Assembly (NCBI GenBank): GCA_013140405.1
Contig: JABFSV010000242.1
Coordinates: 1-8,204 of the forward strand
Length of the DNA stretch: 8,204 nucleotides
Origin: Methyloglobulus sp.
GTDB taxonomy: Bacteria > Pseudomonadota > Gammaproteobacteria > Methylococcales > Methylomonadaceae
Direction of reading: 5' to 3'
A program made the translations under genes and the position numbers. Positions within the stretch are counted from its first letter, which is position 1; every line of letters starts with the position of its first letter. The notes under the pieces were generated by a model that was given only the letters and a program-made list of their open reading frames with translations, had not been told where the DNA came from and did not search any database. Below are positions 6,370 through 8,204 of this stretch, one piece after another.

Positions 6370-7146
6370 ATGGATTATGATTTTTCATTTTTTCTATTTG
6401 TCGCCAGCTTGGTGACAGGTACGATTTGGGGCGGGTATTTGCTCCTGCTTAAATCGAAAGGACGCGAATTTGATGAAAACAATGAGCCGATAGCTGTTGA
6501 ATATGCGCGGTCATTCTTTCCGATAGTCTTGATCGTGTTCCTGTTACGTTCTTTTATAGCAGAACCGTTCCGTATCCCTTCCGCTTCCATGATGCCGACT
6601 TTGCTGATTGGTGATTTCCTGTTGGTCAATAAGTTTACCTACGGGATACGGTTGCCGGTTATCAATAAAAAAATCATAGGGATTAACGAGCCGGAGCGTG
6701 GTGATATTGTGGTGTTCCGTTTTCCTAAAGATCCCACAGTAGACTATATCAAACGGGTAATTGGTTTACCTGGGGATAAAGTTTCGTACTACAACAAAAA
6801 GCTGTACATCAATGATGCGCCTGTTAACCAAACATCGCTAGGTTCGTACCAAGGCGTGGGTCAAGGCCAGGATATGACAGGCAGTGAACACCTGGAAGAG
6901 AATTTGACTGGCGTTGAGCATAGCATCCTGATCCGTAATGATGCGCCAACGGTTGAAGGGACTTATGTCATTCCGGCGGATAATTACTTTGTCATGGGTG
7001 ATAACCGCGACAACAGCAATGACAGCCGATATTGGGGGACAGTGCCTGAGGAAAATCTGGTGGGCAAGGCTTTCTTTATCTGGATGAATTGGGACTGGGA
7101 GCATAAAGGTGTCGGCTTTGACCGTATTGGCACTGTCTTAAAATAA
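6370..7146 (+). CDS. lepB: Signal peptidase I (LepB), family S26
   Basis: LepB cleaves signal peptides from secreted preproteins on the periplasmic face of the inner membrane, using a Ser/Lys dyad. The protein has 258 residues, shorter than E. coli LepB (324). Two membrane segments lie at about 6-26 and 49-65, joined by a short cytoplasmic loop with Lys/Arg and acidic residues. The catalytic Ser73 is in PSASMMPTL, and the general base Lys128 is in DYIKRVIGLPGDKV. Box E, GDNRDNSNDSRYWG (210-223), is intact. The variable region between the boxes (about 140-200) is shorter than in E. coli. It begins 37 bases after lepA at an ATG without a clear Shine-Dalgarno; the start is supported by the family-like N-terminal membrane helix. 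Likely substrates include the signal peptides of RseB and MucD encoded in this window. Confidence 0.97.
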   Translation: MDYDFSFFLFVASLVTGTIWGGYLLLLKSKGREFDENNEPIAVEYARSFFPIVLIVFLLRSFIAEPFRIPSASMMPTLLIGDFLLVNKFTYGIRLPVINKKIIGINEPERGDIVVFRFPKDPTVDYIKRVIGLPGDKVSYYNKKLYINDAPVNQTSLGSYQGVGQGQDMTGSEHLEENLTGVEHSILIRNDAPTVEGTYVIPADNYFVMGDNRDNSNDSRYWGTVPEENLVGKAFFIWMNWDWEHKGVGFDRIGTVLK

Positions 7147-7199
7147 GCTACACTTATTCATGTACTGCAATTGTTACTGGCCTAATTTCTAAATTAATC

Positions 7200-7205
7200 G
7201 GGGAG
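7200..7205 (+). promoter_or_regulatory. Ribosome binding site deciding the start of the DUF4845 gene
   Basis: GGGGAG stands 2 bases before the ATG at 7208 and 5 bases before the ATG at 7211. The second spacing is the more usual one, so translation probably starts at 7211. Confidence 0.6.
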
Positions 7206-7210
7206 TTATG

Positions 7211-7588
7211 ATGAACACATCGACCAAACATCAGCAAGGTTATACGCTGATTTCGCTTATTTTCATTTTGGGGTTAATTGGTCTTTTTGTATTGTTATTG
7301 TTTAAGATTGGCCCTATTTATCTTGACCACAGCAAGGTTGTCAATGCGTTGGCTGCAATTGAGGAAACCACTGATGTTGAAACAAAAACTGAAGCTGAAA
7401 TCAGATCCAGCCTGGACAAGCGCTTCAATATGAATTACGTCTCTGCCATCAAAGCACAAGAAGTGAAGATACTCAAACGGGGCAATTATCTAAAAGTTGA
7501 AGCAGAATATGAAGTTGTAGAAAAAATAGTCGGCAATCTTAGCGTACTCGTCGAATTTGATGATGTCATTGAGGTCGGTCAGGAGTGA
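7211..7588 (+). CDS. Small DUF4845-type membrane protein between lepB and rnc
   Basis: This protein of 125 residues (126 from the adjacent ATG at 7208) has no established function. Its size, position between lepB and rnc, and layout match the DUF4845 family found at the same place in Pseudomonas and relatives; the family assignment is from recall, not a search. A short polar N-terminus (MNTSTKHQQG) is followed by one membrane helix (about residues 11-33, YTLISLIFILGLIGLFVLLL). The motif FKIGPIYLDHSKVVNAL then starts a small, mostly charged soluble domain, probably periplasmic. The Gly followed by an aromatic residue and a long hydrophobic run recalls a type IV prepilin leader, but the usual Glu at position 5 of the mature part is Ser. 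The gene overlaps rnc by 4 bases. Confidence 0.85.
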   Translation: MNTSTKHQQGYTLISLIFILGLIGLFVLLLFKIGPIYLDHSKVVNALAAIEETTDVETKTEAEIRSSLDKRFNMNYVSAIKAQEVKILKRGNYLKVEAEYEVVEKIVGNLSVLVEFDDVIEVGQE

Positions 7589-8204
7589 TCAGAAAGCCCG
7601 ATATTTTATGCAGAAAGCTAGGTTTGGTGTTTAACCAGCCCCAGCTTTTTGTCACGGCGTTGACGCATCGTAGCGCCGGAGCAAATAACAATGAGCGTTT
7701 AGAGTTTTTGGGCGATGCCATTTTGGGGTTTGTTATCGCCCAAAAACTCTATGATGCTTTTCCAGCTTCTGATGAAGGGACATTAAGCAGGTTACGGGCC
7801 AGTTTGGTCAATGAAACCTCGTTGGCAGAATTAGCCCGAAAACACGAGCTGGGCGATTATTTGTATTTGGGTTCAGGCGAGTTAAAAAGTGGCGGTTTTC
7901 GCCGAGATTCGATCTTGTCAGATGCCTTGGAAGGCATAATTGGAGCCTTATTTAAAGATCAAGGCATTGCCGCTTGTCAGGAATGGATAGGCCACTTGTT
8001 TGCCGAAAAATTGCAGGCCTTGTCTGCCGATAACTGGCAAAAAGATCCAAAAACACAATTACAGGAATTGATGCAAGCCAAGAAAATGGATCTCCCTGAC
8101 TATACCTTGATAGATATGTCTGGTTTACCACATGAACAAACCTTTAAGGTTAAATGCAGTGTACCTTTGATTGCAGAATGTTGTGTGGGGATCGGTGTTT
8201 CCAG
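7585..8204 (+). CDS. rnc: Ribonuclease III, N-terminal part (3' end beyond right edge)
   Basis: RNase III cuts double-stranded RNA, including the 30S rRNA precursor and structured mRNAs, as a cytoplasmic dimer. About 206 residues are visible of roughly 225. The signature NERLEFLGD (36-44) carries Glu40 and Asp44, and SDALEGIIGAL (112-122) carries Asp113 and Glu116; together these are the four metal-binding acidic residues of the catalytic site. The double-stranded RNA-binding domain starts near DPKTQLQELMQ (154-164) and is cut by the window edge after ECCVGIGVS. The start is a GTG overlapping the stop of the DUF4845 gene (GTGA), with possible ribosome sites in GAGG (7571-7574). This points to translational coupling. 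In relatives, era and recO follow. Confidence 0.97.
   Translation, partial: MIRKPDILCRKLGLVFNQPQLFVTALTHRSAGANNNERLEFLGDAILGFVIAQKLYDAFPASDEGTLSRLRASLVNETSLAELARKHELGDYLYLGSGELKSGGFRRDSILSDALEGIIGALFKDQGIAACQEWIGHLFAEKLQALSADNWQKDPKTQLQELMQAKKMDLPDYTLIDMSGLPHEQTFKVKCSVPLIAECCVGIGVS

Noticed and set aside
6357..6380. Seven-codon reading frame overlapping the lepB start
   Set aside because: It has no ribosome site and is short enough to be chance; no sign of a conserved leader peptide.
7171..7198. Possible promoter before the DUF4845 gene (TTGTTA, 16 bases, ATTAAT)
   Set aside because: Transcription would start at about 7205, within or after the ribosome site at 7200-7205, so it could not supply a normal leader.

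Overview
The window is a stretch of ordinary chromosome from a gammaproteobacterium of moderate GC content. It carries the widely conserved block nadB / rpoE-rseA-rseB-mucD-lepA-lepB-DUF4845-rnc. The gene order is closest to the Pseudomonas layout (algU-mucA-mucB-mucC-mucD-lepA-lepB-DUF4845-rnc), because a DegQ/MucD protease gene sits between rseB and lepA; enterobacteria lack that gene at this position. Unlike Pseudomonas, there is no mucC/rseC. A non-pseudomonad gammaproteobacterium, possibly a methanotroph-like lineage, would fit, but genus cannot be settled from this sequence alone. There are no mobile elements, tRNA or rRNA genes, CRISPR arrays or signs of recent transfer.

Layout. Bases 1-623 hold the 5' part of nadB (L-aspartate oxidase) on the minus strand, running off the left edge. 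Bases 624-805 are a divergent intergenic region with a convincing sigma-E type promoter for rpoE, a candidate sigma-70 promoter for nadB, a perfect DnaA-box match and small overlapping inverted repeats. From 806 to the right edge every gene is on the plus strand: sigma-E (rpoE), its membrane anti-sigma factor (rseA), the periplasmic regulator RseB, a 158-base gap with an imperfect hairpin, the periplasmic serine protease MucD/DegQ, elongation factor 4 (lepA), signal peptidase I (lepB), a small DUF4845 membrane protein and RNase III (rnc, cut by the right edge). Spacings are 12, 2, 157, 3, 37 and 64 bases, and DUF4845 and rnc overlap by 4 bases.

How the genes work together. By analogy with E. 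coli and P. aeruginosa, RseA holds sigma-E at the inner membrane and RseB shields RseA from proteolysis. Damage to the outer membrane or periplasm releases sigma-E, which then transcribes its own operon, including the protease MucD that clears misfolded periplasmic proteins. The downstream genes handle translation (LepA), preprotein processing at the membrane (LepB) and double-stranded RNA processing (RNase III).

No new system is evident. The points most worth a second look are the missing rseC, the pilin-like N-terminus of the DUF4845 protein, the mucB-mucD hairpin, the sigma-E promoter that decides the rpoE start codon, and the DnaA box in the divergent region.
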